Positions 43,890-53,857 of a stretch of DNA of 64,000 nucleotides are shown here, one piece after another. A program made the translations under genes and the position numbers. The notes below the pieces were generated by a model. The model was not told the origin of the DNA. It made no database searches and worked only from the letters and a program-made list of their open reading frames with translations. Source of the stretch: Rhyacophila brunnea (Eukaryota; Arthropoda; Insecta; Trichoptera; Rhyacophilidae); contig JAGYXB010000797.1 of the NCBI GenBank assembly GCA_022495005.1, forward strand, positions 1,667,985-1,731,984, read 5' to 3'. Every line of letters begins with the position of its first letter. Position 1 is the first letter of the stretch.

Positions 43890-46800
43890 CTGGAGAATAA
43901 AATCACCATTATACGATGATTTTGACAACATAATACATATGAATATATTACCTTCAGCAATGATTGTATCAATTTGACCAATTGTGGAAGTAAAAATTCA
44001 CCATGCTTTGGAAGAACTCTATTCAAACTCATCTCACGTAAATGAAATCTACCTGATTCAATTTTGTTGAATATAGCCACTGGTCAAGAGTGACACATCG
44101 GGAGCCTTATACAAGGTTCCAAGTGTACGTCCTTGAGAAAACAAACCCAACAATGAAGTGATATTCTAAGTTCCTTTTGTTCCTGTTTGTCCTCATTGTT
44201 ACTTTTGTTTCATTAAGGACAAATACTTAAAACCTTGTAGTTTGCGACATTTAACAAGTCGTGTCAGTGCAGTGGTACTATTCTTAGTCAATCAAAATCA
44301 AGAGCATATTTTTCTTCTCTGAATCACAACTAGTCTTCCTAAATGAGTTTTAGTGTACGAGGGTGGGTCAATAAGTCCTTAGAAAAGCCGACAGGTGGCG
44401 CGACTAGTACTGTAAGCGGTTTGTTTTCATGCAGCGGCACTACCGATTCAGTATGCTGCTAAGTTTCAATCAGATTGGTCGGGTTGTTGTGTGTTTCTCG
44501 TACATTTAAAAAAAAAATTGCTTGTGGAAAATGGAAAAATGGAGAAAATTGAGGTTAGAACTGTTATTAAACATTTTAATATAAAAGGGTTAACAGCAAA
44601 GGAAATAAAAAAATGAGTTGGATTTAGTTCACGGCACATCTGCTCCTTCACTTGCAACTATTTATAACTGGTTAAATGAATTTAAACGTGGTCGTACATC
44701 AACAAAGGATGAACCACGCTCAGGACGTCCTGTAGAGGTGACTACACCAGAAATGATCAATAAAATCCACGATATGGTGCTAAGTGACCGAAAATTAAAG
44801 TTGAGTGAGATAATTGAGGTTACAGGGATCTCAAAAGGTAGCGCCATTTCTATTTTACATGACAAATTGGGCATGAAAAAAGTTTCTGCAAGATGGGTGC
44901 CGCGTTTGCTCACAGTCGACAATAAACGCAATAGGGTGGTGGCCTCAAAAGCCCTGTTGTCGCCCATGCAACGCAATCCGGATGAATTTTTCGTCGCTTT
45001 GTGACTGTAGATGAAACATGGATACACCACTATACTCCCGAGACGAAAGAACAGTCAAAGCAGTGGATTGCAAAGGCTAACCATGTCCAAAGAAGGCGAA
45101 AACCGTAAAATCAGCTGGTAAGGTTATGGCTACTGTATTTTGGGATGCACGGGAAATTATTTTCGTTGACTATTTGGAAAAAGGAAAAACAATAACAGGG
45201 GATTATTATGCATCTTTATTGGACCAGCTAAAAAACAAAATTGAAGAAAAACCGCCTCATTTAAACAGGAAAAAAATCCTCTTTCATCAGGACAATGCCC
45301 GTGTTCACACATGTTTACGATCAATGGCTAAAATTGAAGAATTGAAGTTCGAATTGGTCGACCACCCACCGTATTCGCCAGATTTAGCCCCCCCAGTGAC
45401 TTTTTCCTTTTCCCAAACTTAAAAAAATGGCTAAGTGGACAACGCTTTTTTTCAAATGAAGAAGTCATCGATCGGACAAATGCTTATTTTGAGGACCTTC
45501 CGAAAACTTATTTTTCTGACGGTTTAAAAAAAATTGAGAAACGTCTAACCAAGTGTATTGAGCTGCAAGGAGATTATGTTGAGAAATAAAAAAAAAAATA
45601 CAAAAATAAAAACTGTTTTAATGCTTTTTTCTAAGGAATTATTGACCCACCCTCGTACCAATATTCCATTATCAATGGATGGTTAATAAGATGTACATTA
45701 AGGCCATGCATTAGTTGAGGCACGGTCTAAAAAGATCGTCGCTAGGCGATGCGCGGATTGCGGGTGGCGGGTGAAAATGACGCCTGTCAAACGAAATATT
45801 AATTGTCATATAAATCCAACATACGTCCATTTTATGTTCTATTAGTAACAATAATAATATATTCATTGACATGTTTTCTTTTTAAAGTAAATGGGTAACG
45901 TTTTTAGTCATCTTTACACGATTTTAGAATTAATTGACCCGTCGCCATCACGCAGCAAAGTGACGTGTTCCTGGGTCAACTTTATCTCAGTGAATGGCAG
46001 CGAGTCCAAAATTTCGTCGCCCGTACAGTTGAAAATTATTTGGCATTTCACTGATGCGTCACCTTAAGAATGTTTTGCCAAGTACCCACGCACGTTCTTG
46101 CTCGATGGTTTTACGCTCATTCGAACATGTCTTAACGTGTGTACCATTTCACTCAATGTTTTTTTGTTTGATATCGAGCAAACGGCTCGATGCGAAAAAG
46201 ATTTAAGGGCCATAATTCTTGTTGGATGCTCAACAGAAATTCGCTTGAACATGTCTCAATGTGTGCGCTTTGAATGAGCGTCTTGTGTCGAGTGTGTCGA
46301 CGCAACGACAAGTCAACATGTTCAATCGAGCGAAACCGTCGAGCAAAAACGTGCGTGGGTACTTAGCTTTTGGTAAGCGAGGTAATTGGAATCTAACCCA
46401 TAAACATCCTAAGTTGAAGTAGTCATACCTTGAAAGAATGTTCAGATAATTGTGTGATTATTTGTGGGGGGGGTTACATCGTTTAAAATGTCATCTTGAA
46501 GGTCTCAAAATATGTACGCTGCGACTTTTATTTTAGAAACATAAAATTAGTCCCAAAAACAATATAGGTACGTATTAACAATTATATACTTCTGATTATT
46601 TTTATTAATTTTGAGAATAAACTACAAACATAAAAAATACATGATACTTCAGACTGGTGTGGACACTTTAAAACACAAACCGTATTGTAAAAAGGGATCA
46701 AACGAGCGCTCCGCCTGACATGCAGTTAGCAACTGATCATAGAATGTGTGCTGATACAAAATATGACCGAATACAATCACACTGAGATATGTTTTTGGAA

Positions 46801-48924
46801 TAAGTATATTATCAGCTGGGATCTGGAAGCATCTTGGCACACCGATGACTCTAGACTTGCCAATGAATACTATAAATAAAAAAAAATACTATTACTTGAC
46901 ATACTTACATATCAATCTGGAAAGTTCCACATGTGGCAACATCGACTACTCCATAGATTTCCCAAATTCAATTTTTGCACGCCCCATCGAAGATTACGAT
47001 GGGGCTATCGCTAAAGGAAACCATACTTCTTAATCGAATGACTCCATATGCTTCCCTTTCATGATAACAAATTACCGAGGAAACACTGACACGCGTCAGA
47101 TTTACCACTCCAGATGTAATCTTAAAATAGTGTTACAGAGCATGCGATAAAAAGTGTATTCATACTTCAAATTAAATACTTTGTAACAAGATCAAAGCGA
47201 TAAATCAAACGGTTTGTGAAAGTGTTGCCAATTTACCGATTCAACGAAGAGACAATTTCAAGTGTCTCCGAGTGGGAAATTCTACTTCTTAGTAGTCTCA
47301 CCTGAGGGGAGGGGTGTTGTTGGCGATGATGACAAGCCTGGCCTTGCCCTGGCGGAGGGTCTTCAGGGTCTGCTTGTAGCCCAGGAAGTACTTGCCAGAC
47401 TTGATGACCATGGCGAGGCGCGAGTTGATGGACTCTTTGTCCTTTTTCTGTTGGACAATAAAAAATATATTTTGAATGCATTGTAGAAAACATTTATCAT
47501 TTGATAATAACTGCAGAGATGTTTGTGATTTTGATCTAATTGGGTTCTCAAAGTCACAATTTCGCCTGTTTTATAATATAGTCTAACTTAGTTATTATGA
47601 TGAAGATGGGACTGACTGAATTTGCTCTTTATATCAGAGAATAGGTATTTTCAAATGAGCTGAAAAAAGCCAAAAAAGCGTTGAAAATAAAAAATCTGAA
47701 AACCATCGTAAAAATCCCCGAAACAAACGTGGCATTCATAAACTACAAAAGAGACCGGCGCTGGTAGATACCTACTGAGTTCACAAACCTTGGATTTTTT
47801 AATTATTTCAACCATATCCGTGGATACTTTTTCAATATTGTCGGCGAAAACACCTATTAGGTAGGTACTTGAGACACTTAACTAGTGTCATAAACGTAAT
47901 GCGATCGCGGCAGCATCCTGTCCGGTCGGATTTTAATGCTTATGCGTCAATTACATTGAGCTTCTTTACGAGCTGTTTGTTGGCGAATTTATAATCTGCC
48001 TGCAAAGTCGCCCAGTGTAATCATCGAACAAGCTAACATTTCGATGATTACACTGGGCGACTTTACAGGCTGATTATAAATTCGCCAGCAAACAGCTCGT
48101 AAAGAAGCTCAATGTAATTGACGCTTTAGGGTCGAAATGTTTTTAAACGAACGACACATTTTATGTAAAAGACAGATTTAAGAAATTTTTTGCTCGGTAC
48201 ATCCGATAAGTTGCTCGTTATAACAGTGAATAAATGTAAGGAGAAAATCATAAACAAACATGTTAACGAATGTTTCCTCATTACATCCGAGATCTCGCAA
48301 TTTCCGTGATCGTAATAACCAAGTTCGACTGTATTTCTAAATGTTTCCAAGGTTTTATTATTTCATAGAAATTCGTGGCCCGCCACGTACCACCATTCTA
48401 ATACCTCCCCGTAAAGATATTACGGAGAAAGCTTGGAATGAAATAGGAAAGACAATGGGTTTGACAGATTGAGGTTATGAAATTATTATTTCAAGTGGGT
48501 TTTGATTTGGCTTTTAGTCTCAAAAAAAACCTCGATCACAAAAACGATATGGAGCACTATAAGTTAACTGAATTTAATATTATTTATTGTCGATTATATA
48601 AAGAGCGCCGAACGATATACGCCGGTGAAGAAATGATGAATTGCATAGCTATTCCGTAGATTTTGACAGATGGTATGAAAACCTGAGCCATGAAAAAAAA
48701 TATCCAATAATCGAAGAACAGATGGTACCCAAATAGTATTTCGCAACGATGATGCAAGTACCTCTGTATGAATTGCCGTCCAATACCTTTTCACTTTAAA
48801 AACGATTCAATGCGCTGAAATAAAATGTCATCTGACACTATCGCCGTATGAGAAAACACGTGGACGTGAAGGATACAGGTTAAGTTAAGAAAATAATAAT
48901 TACCTCTTTCTTTACGGCGACCAT
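43700..48924 (-). CDS. RpL30: 60S ribosomal protein L30 (spliced, 3 coding exons)
   Basis: Component of the large cytosolic ribosomal subunit (eL30 family, L7Ae-like RNA-binding fold). The coding join is 48,924-48,904, 47,447-47,302 and 43,889-43,700 (21 + 146 + 190 nt = 118 codons plus TAA). Human eL30 is 115 residues. The protein begins [18 protein letters not shown], continues [20 protein letters not shown] and [20 protein letters not shown], then [20 protein letters not shown] and ITDPGDSDI, all diagnostic of eL30. All junctions are GT/AG, and the LR-K junction falls inside the Arg codon (AG|G). A 5' UTR intron precedes the ATG exon. The last intron carries a mariner in the opposite orientation and the intron after the ATG exon carries a 183-bp palindrome, yet the frame is intact. 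The C-terminal tail ([11 protein letters not shown]) is the variable part. Confidence 0.97.
44358..45655 (+). mobile_element. mariner element, copy 2, in the RpL30 last intron
   Basis: 1298 bp, flanked by TA. The ends are CGAGGGTGGGTCAATAAGTC and CCCACCCTCG. Almost identical to copy 1 at 31,678. Inserted antisense to RpL30. Confidence 0.95.
44531..45589 (+). pseudogene. mariner transposase, frameshifted
   Basis: The same protein as copy 1, with partly different lesions: an extra A in a poly-A run near 44,610; one base lost near 44,985-44,990; the shared break after [10 protein letters not shown] near 45,065-45,095; and two extra C just before the third catalytic Asp (near 45,390), which destroys LAPSDFF. 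It retains the usual YSPDLAP word that copy 1 has changed. [11 protein letters not shown] and [10 protein letters not shown] are intact. Not functional. Confidence 0.9.
45656..46079. other. RpL30 intron sequence, nothing recognised
   Basis: Intron sequence between the mariner and the next MITE; no other feature. Confidence 0.4.
46080..46365. mobile_element. MITE in the RpL30 last intron
   Basis: AGTACCCACGCACGTTCTTG and the complement of CAAAAACGTGCGTGGGTACT are inverted ends of about 32 bp. GAACATGTCT and GAGCAAACG words recur inside. The target duplication is unclear. Confidence 0.65.
46649..46869 (-). other. Open reading segment inside the RpL30 intron, unknown
   Basis: The minus-strand frame is open from a TTTATTTATAG acceptor-like site at 46,870 to a TGA at 46,649, reading [20 protein letters not shown] and ending [18 protein letters not shown] follows at 46,601-46,606. 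A donor-like GATAT|GTAAGTATG lies about 46 bp upstream, but the preceding segment is broken by stops. It could be a decayed nested gene or chance. Family not recognised. Confidence 0.2.
47302..47447 (-). CDS. RpL30: RpL30 coding exon 2
   Basis: Follows a TCCAACAG acceptor and ends at CTCAG|GTGAGAC. Encodes [10 protein letters not shown] to NNTPPL plus two bases of the Arg codon. Confidence 0.97.
47943..48125. mobile_element. Harbinger-type MITE, family F copy 2: 183-bp palindrome in RpL30 intron
   Basis: TTA flanks (47,940-47,942 and 48,126-48,128). Two 86-nt arms are reverse complements with about four mismatches around an 11-nt loop (AATCATCGAA...TTCGATGATT at the tip). The ends GCGTCAATTACATTGAGC match family F copy 1 at 38,723 except for one base. 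It lies between RpL30 coding exons 1 and 2, so the pre-mRNA would fold into a long hairpin. Confidence 0.9.
48904..48924 (-). CDS. RpL30: RpL30 coding exon 1 (start exon)
   Basis: Encodes MVAVKKE; the ATG has context CAAAATGG. The donor is GAG|GTAATT. The exon extends upstream as 26 nt of 5' UTR to an acceptor (TTATTTCAG) at 48,952-48,951. Confidence 0.95.
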
Positions 48925-49039
48925 TTTGATGGCTTTTGATTAGGTTGCACCTGAAATAAACAATAAACCAAATTATCCAACTATGCAATGGAAAGAATTG
49001 TTTAAAACGGGAAAAAATAATTTCGACATCAGCACGCAC

Positions 49040-49079
49040 CTACACTTCACAAGACGGAAACGTGAAAGAAAGATGGCTG
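49040..49079 (-). promoter_or_regulatory. RpL30: RpL30 5' non-coding exon and TOP-type start
   Basis: On the minus strand a CATCTTTCTTTCACGTTTCC tract is followed by a donor (GTGTAG|GTGCGTG) at 49,039-49,038; the intron is 89 nt. A pyrimidine-rich 5' terminus (TOP tract) is the standard translational control element of ribosomal protein mRNAs. The start site is therefore placed near 49,071-49,074. No TATA box is visible, as is usual for this gene class. Confidence 0.7.
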
Positions 49080-49149
49080 CTGAAATTAAATCATTGCCCT
49101 CTCTCAAAAATCAAAAAGAATACCATAAATTCAAAATATTTTCCCTAAA

Positions 49150-50209
49150 CTAAGTATCATCATCAGCCAGGATGAATCCACTGCTGGATGAAGGCCTACC
49201 CAAGCTTCTTTCAACTCTCTCGGTCGTCTGTCTTTGGCTGCCACGTATTTCCGCCAAACTTTACCAGTTCGTCAATCCAGCGTCTTTTAGGGCGACCCTG
49301 TGGCCGTTTCGTGCCCCTTGGGTACCACTGGATGACGGCATTTGTCCAGCAGCCGTCCTTTCGGTGAGCAATGTGCCCCATCCATCTCCATTTCAGCTGT
49401 TTGGCAACGTCTATTAGATCGCGTACTCCTGTCAGCTTCCAAACTCATTCGTTTCTCTTACGGTCCTTTCGCGTGATGCCCAACATACATCTCTCAATGC
49501 CTCGCTGTGCGACTCTTAGCTTTTGGACATCTCTCGTGTTGAAGGTCCAAGTCTCGCAGCCATACCTACGTGAGCACGGGTAGCACAGATTGGTTGAACA
49601 CCCTACGCTTAAGACATAATGATAGGTTTCTTTTGAAGATACTATTCAGTCGTCCGAAAGTATTCCATCCCAGCTTTGTTCTTCGAGCAATTTCATCGTG
49701 CATACTTTCGTCTATTGGCACCAGCTGCTGTTCGAGATAGACGTAGCTGCTGACTTGCTCGAGTTGGGTGCCATTAATACAGTTAATCGCAGGGTCCGAA
49801 AAAACAGTACTCATCACTTTTGTCTTTGAGACATTTGTCTTTACGCCGACTGTTTGACTGACATCCACGAGTTCTTGCATTCTACCTTGGTGGTCCTTCG
49901 GGTCTTGTGAGAGTATAACAATATCATCTGCAAAGCGCAGGTGACTGAGGTGCTCTCCATTAATTAGAACACCTTTTTCCTCCCAATCAAGTTTCCTGAA
50001 TAAGTCATCAAGAGTAGCGGTGAATAGTTTAGGTGAAATGGTATCTTGCCGGACACCTTTGTTAATGGGGAATTTAGACGACCGTTTGTGGAGTTTCACG
50101 CATACTGTATATACTGTTCAATATGTTTATGTAGCGTCTGAAAATTCCTTGGTCGCTAAGGGCATCTATAATGAAAGGAGTTTTACCTACCATTAAAACT
50201 CTTATTATT
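49150..50209 (-). pseudogene. LINE reverse transcriptase, C-terminal half (split by DIRS)
   Basis: Minus-strand frame with VKLHKRSSKFPINKGVRQ, then ISPKLFTATLDDLFRKLDWE, then the catalytic palm LRFADDIVILSQD (F-A-D-D box), VSKTKVMSTV and KRRVFNQSVLPVLT. The tail down to 49,150 is frameshifted and ends in a short TGATGA repeat. The missing N-terminal half is found at 58,121-58,980 in the same orientation. Confidence 0.85.
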
Positions 50210-50390
50210 CTTGTTGACTCTAAAGTCCCTTGAGATGTAAATCGTATTTTTTGCCTTGTGTTCTTCTGTGCTGGCCTCTTTTTACCCCCTTTTCTTCTCG
50301 ATTATTTATCTCTATGGTTGCTCAGCTTCGTTAGCAGGCTGGCAGGACTGACGTTTCTATTGGTGGCGTCCTTTGTCTCTGCTCATTCAT
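50210..50390 (+). repeat. DIRS inverted terminal repeat, left
   Basis: Reverse complement of 57,950-58,120 with about 90% identity by eye. Shared words are TTTTTGCCTTGTGTTCTTCT, CCCTTTTCTTCTCGATTATT and AGCAGGCTGGCAGGACTGAC. Confidence 0.85.
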
Positions 50391-50429
50391 TTTGATATGT
50401 CTCAAGGAAACCAGGTAGGTGTTCTTTCG

Positions 50430-50500
50430 ACTTCAGAGTCAACAAGAGTCAAGGAGTCGCTATTGACTCTGAAGTCCCTTGAGATATCTGTTTGTTATCA
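50430..50500 (+). repeat. DIRS internal complementary region
   Basis: Joins sequence complementary to the left terminus (GACTTCAGAGTCAACAAG) to a copy of the right terminus (GCTATTGACTCTGAAGTC), with a 12-base spacer containing AGTCAAGGAGTC. In DIRS replication this region is thought to template closure of the circular intermediate. Confidence 0.7.
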
Positions 50501-50735
50501 CCTGGTAAAGCAAGATAGATCCTGCAAGATAGGATGGATCAAACATAACATGAGAATTATGTATATATTCCTTGCTTTTAGGCTCAGTGCACCGGGCTGA
50601 ACAGAGAGGTCAATATATGAATACGTGTATTAATTAAGGCGCTAAGTACCAACATTTTTAAAACTGACATTTTTATAGAAAACTGTTCTACGTACCAACG
50701 CCAATACTATTAACTATGGTCTAAGTGTCTTAAGC

Positions 50736-51032
50736 ATGTCAAAAAAATACAATAAAATATTTAAATCTGGCGACGATGTAAGTCCATTGGCGTGTTTTAT
50801 TTGTAAGGGTGTAAGTACCACTGCAGTGTTCAACGGCATTTCATATAAAATGGCTGAAAACGGTGTGTTGACACTCACGAGTTCTGTTAAAAAACGTCGC
50901 CAAAAAGATGAAGGAAGTGTCCAAAATGTAAAAAAAAAACTAAAAACTAGTGGCCAAGAGTACTCCACAATTAATAGTAAAGTGATTCCAGCCAAAAAAC
51001 CTCGAAATTCTGAGGTTATTACATTTTTATAA
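50736..51032 (+). CDS. 98-aa basic ORF in element Z, unknown function
   Basis: Starts ATGTCAAAAAAATAC (MSKKYNKIFKSGDD), with a CFIC pair, and a Lys/Arg-rich second half (VKKRRQKDEG, NVKKKLKTSG) that could act as a nuclear localisation or nucleic-acid-binding tail. Ends TAA. Intact, although the surrounding element has taken several insertions. No catalytic motif and no family recognised. It may be the first exon of a transposase or accessory protein, or a chance ORF. Confidence 0.35.
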   Translation: MSKKYNKIFKSGDDVSPLACFICKGVSTTAVFNGISYKMAENGVLTLTSSVKKRRQKDEGSVQNVKKKLKTSGQEYSTINSKVIPAKKPRNSEVITFL

Positions 51033-51178
51033 TTGTTTCACACAATCCGCTAATTTGTCAAGAAAGCGCTAGTGATGTTCAATGCGTATCGTTATAAATG
51101 TTATAATATCGATATTAAGCAACTTTTTTTTTTAAATACATTTTTCTTCTTGGTTTGAAATTCAGAATATGAAGTATA

Positions 51179-52560
51179 TCTAATATATAAAAATCAATTT
51201 TTGTTTGTTTGTTTGTTTGTTTATTCGCATTTTATGCGCTGCCATACCGTTCATCTGATTGCGATGACATTTTGTTAAGTGGTTGTATGCACACCCGCAA
51301 AGGTTTCTGAATTAGAAAAAACCTTCATCTTCTTCTTCTTCTTAATTCTATTTTCTTTTATTCGTATGGTTCCTATACCATTCATCCGATTGCGATGAAA
51401 CTTTCGTCAGTTATTGTACGCACACCCGCAAAGGTTTCTAAATTAGAAAAACTATATTTTTCTTCTTCTTCATGATATCTTCTTTTATTCGTATGGTTCC
51501 TATACCATTCATCCGATTGCGATAAAACCTTCGTCAGTTGTTGTGGTAACACCCGCAAAGGTTTCTGAATTAGTACAACCATATTCTTCTTCTATTCTAT
51601 ATTCTTTTATTCGTATGGTCCCTATACCATTCATCCGATTGCGATGAAACCTTCGTCAGTTGTTGTGGTAACACCCGCAAAGGTTTCTGAATTAGTGCAA
51701 CCATCTTCTTCTTCTTCTATTCTATATTCTTTTATTCGTATGCGTTTTTATTCCATTCATCCAATTGCAATAAAATTTTCGTCAGTAATTGTGCCAACAC
51801 CCGCGAAGGTTTCTGAATTTGTACAACCATTTTCATCTTCTTCTTTTATTCTATCTTCTTCTATTCGTATGCGTTCCTATACCATTCATCCGATTGCAAT
51901 GAAATTTTGACCAGTTGGTTAGCGCACGCCCGCGAAGGTTTCTAAATTAGTACAACCATCTTCTTCTATTCGTATGCGTTCTTATACCAGTCATCCGATT
52001 GCGATGAAATTTTGACCAGTTGTTGTGCGCACACCCGCGAAGGTTTCTGAATTAGTACAACTATCTTCTTATTCTTCTATTCGTACGCGTTCCTATACCA
52101 TTCATCCGATTGCAATGAAATTTTGATCAACTGTTGTTCTCACGCCCGCAAAGGTTTCTGAATTAGAAAATCATCTTCTTCTTAAATTCGTATGCATTCC
52201 TATACCATTCATCCGATTGCAATGAAATTTTTGTCACTATGTTGTTGTGCGCACACCTGCGAAGGTTTCTTAATTAGTATTATATAAAATACAAAGTTTG
52301 TTGTTTGTTTGTTCCATCCAATTTTGATTTTTTTAACTACATATTAATAACATTATTAACGTTTTCATATTTTGGATTTGATTTTAATTTAGTGTTCTTT
52401 TGTTTGACCTTTACTCCTATTAGAATTATTTTTATATTGCCATATTGTATTAGACAGATATTTTAATATTAAAAAAATAATTACCTCTTAACATTTTTTA
52501 AATATCTTAGATAAATATAACCACGAAGCGACCCTGTGCGAAGCCGGGTACTTCAGCTAG
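51179..52560 (+). mobile_element. Helitron-like element with internal minisatellite
   Basis: Begins TCTAATATATAAAAATCAAT and ends GGGTACTTCAGCTAG, inserted between A (51,178) and T (52,561). The 5' TC, the 3' CTAG and A|T insertion without duplication are Helitron hallmarks. A short ACCC/GGGT stem lies just before the 3' end. No Rep/helicase; non-autonomous. Confidence 0.65.
51236..52290 (+). repeat. Minisatellite, about 9 units of 105-128 bp
   Basis: Each unit carries ACCATTCATCCGATTGCGAT, then TTTCGTCAGTTGTTGT, CACACCCGCAAAGGTTTC and a CTTCTTCTTCT tract. Units start near 51,246, 51,379, 51,507, 51,627, 51,753, 51,880, 51,985, 52,098 and 52,206. Unit length varies mostly through the CTT tract. 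A 88-codon frame crossing it (51,644-51,910) is repeat-derived. Confidence 0.85.
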
Positions 52561-53857
52561 TTATATATATATATATATATATATAACACATTGTACCTAC
52601 TTATTCAATAATTTACAGAATATAATAATATTAATTAATTATGCCTTATTGAATTAAATGGGAAATATACATCCTTTAATTAATAAAGAATATATTTTAT
52701 ATTAATTATTTCATGATTGCTAAGTTGTACGGTATCAAATAAAAAAAAATTGTTCTACTATTTAAATTAAAATATTTCAAAGTGTGATATTGACTGACTC
52801 ACATATGTACCTACTTAATACAAAACAAAATTCAAAATAATTATTGATAATTTATCAGTTTTATCACCAGTATCTGTTTTAATATGGACACAGGCTGGGT
52901 ATTGTTTACAGGTAAAGGATAATGGGAATCACTGCACACATAACGACATAACATAACAAGTATTTTATTATGGCCGGCCTATTTACTGCAGAGTTCTAGA
53001 ATAGTTGATAATGCACTTTTAACATTATTTTATCAGTTGTAAAAAAGTCACCTGCGGCGCTGTTTTCTTTCGGGGCTTTTAAATATGTAGTTGAAAGATC
53101 CTGATCTTGGGGCCCGCTTCAGAATAAGGGGCCCATGATAGAATCCATTTGTCAATGAACATGATAAATTTGGATTGACTTATATTGAAATTGTATGTGC
53201 ATTATAAACAAGCACATTCATCGCATGAAAAATAAATTAATTTTAAAATGAATATATAAGTACTTAGTAAAACCTTGTTTATTTTTTTTCATTTTGTGTT
53301 AGTACATTGTTGACTATTTAAAAAGGTGTCTGTATTATTTAATGAAATAAAGGGGGGGGAGGCGCCAAGATTAGTTTATTTTTAAAAGGGTGGCATAGTA
53401 ACATAAAGTTTGGAAACCACTGCTCTATAGTCTCTAGGGTCATATGCACATCGCCGAAATAAAACGCAGAATGATTGTATTAGGAGTAGGTAAATAAATA
53501 ATTGAATTATTAAAACAAAAGTATCGAAAAACCTTCTTTTTTAATTTATAATATTTTACCCATCTCTATTGAAAATGTCATCAGTGTGTACTTAGATCCC
53601 ACCAGCGTCCCTGAGCTAGTACTTAGACCTTAAAATAAGATTCTCTGCGTGGTACTTACACCCTGACCGGAAATGTCAATTTCAAAGCTATGTACTGTGG
53701 AAATTCAAAATAAATTTAAGTTTTAAAATTATAGAAGCTGCCGAGATTGCTTCATACTGTGTAACTACATTTTTCAAAATGTCTGCTTCATACAATTTTA
53801 TTTGACAAATCAGTATTTTGTAGCCACAATCAAAACTACTTTTTGGTACTTAGCGCC

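Noticed and set aside
51644..51910. 88-codon frame with a repeated MKPSSVVVVTPAKVSEL-like peptide
   Set aside because: Its peptide repeats mirror the minisatellite unit; stops appear in neighbouring units.
51236..52290. CRISPR-like appearance of regular repeats
   Set aside because: The units are directly adjacent tandem repeats of more than 100 bp with no unique spacers, in a eukaryotic genome; a minisatellite.
52558..52590. (TA)n run as a possible origin or promoter
   Set aside because: Simple dinucleotide repeat next to a Helitron end; no supporting signal.
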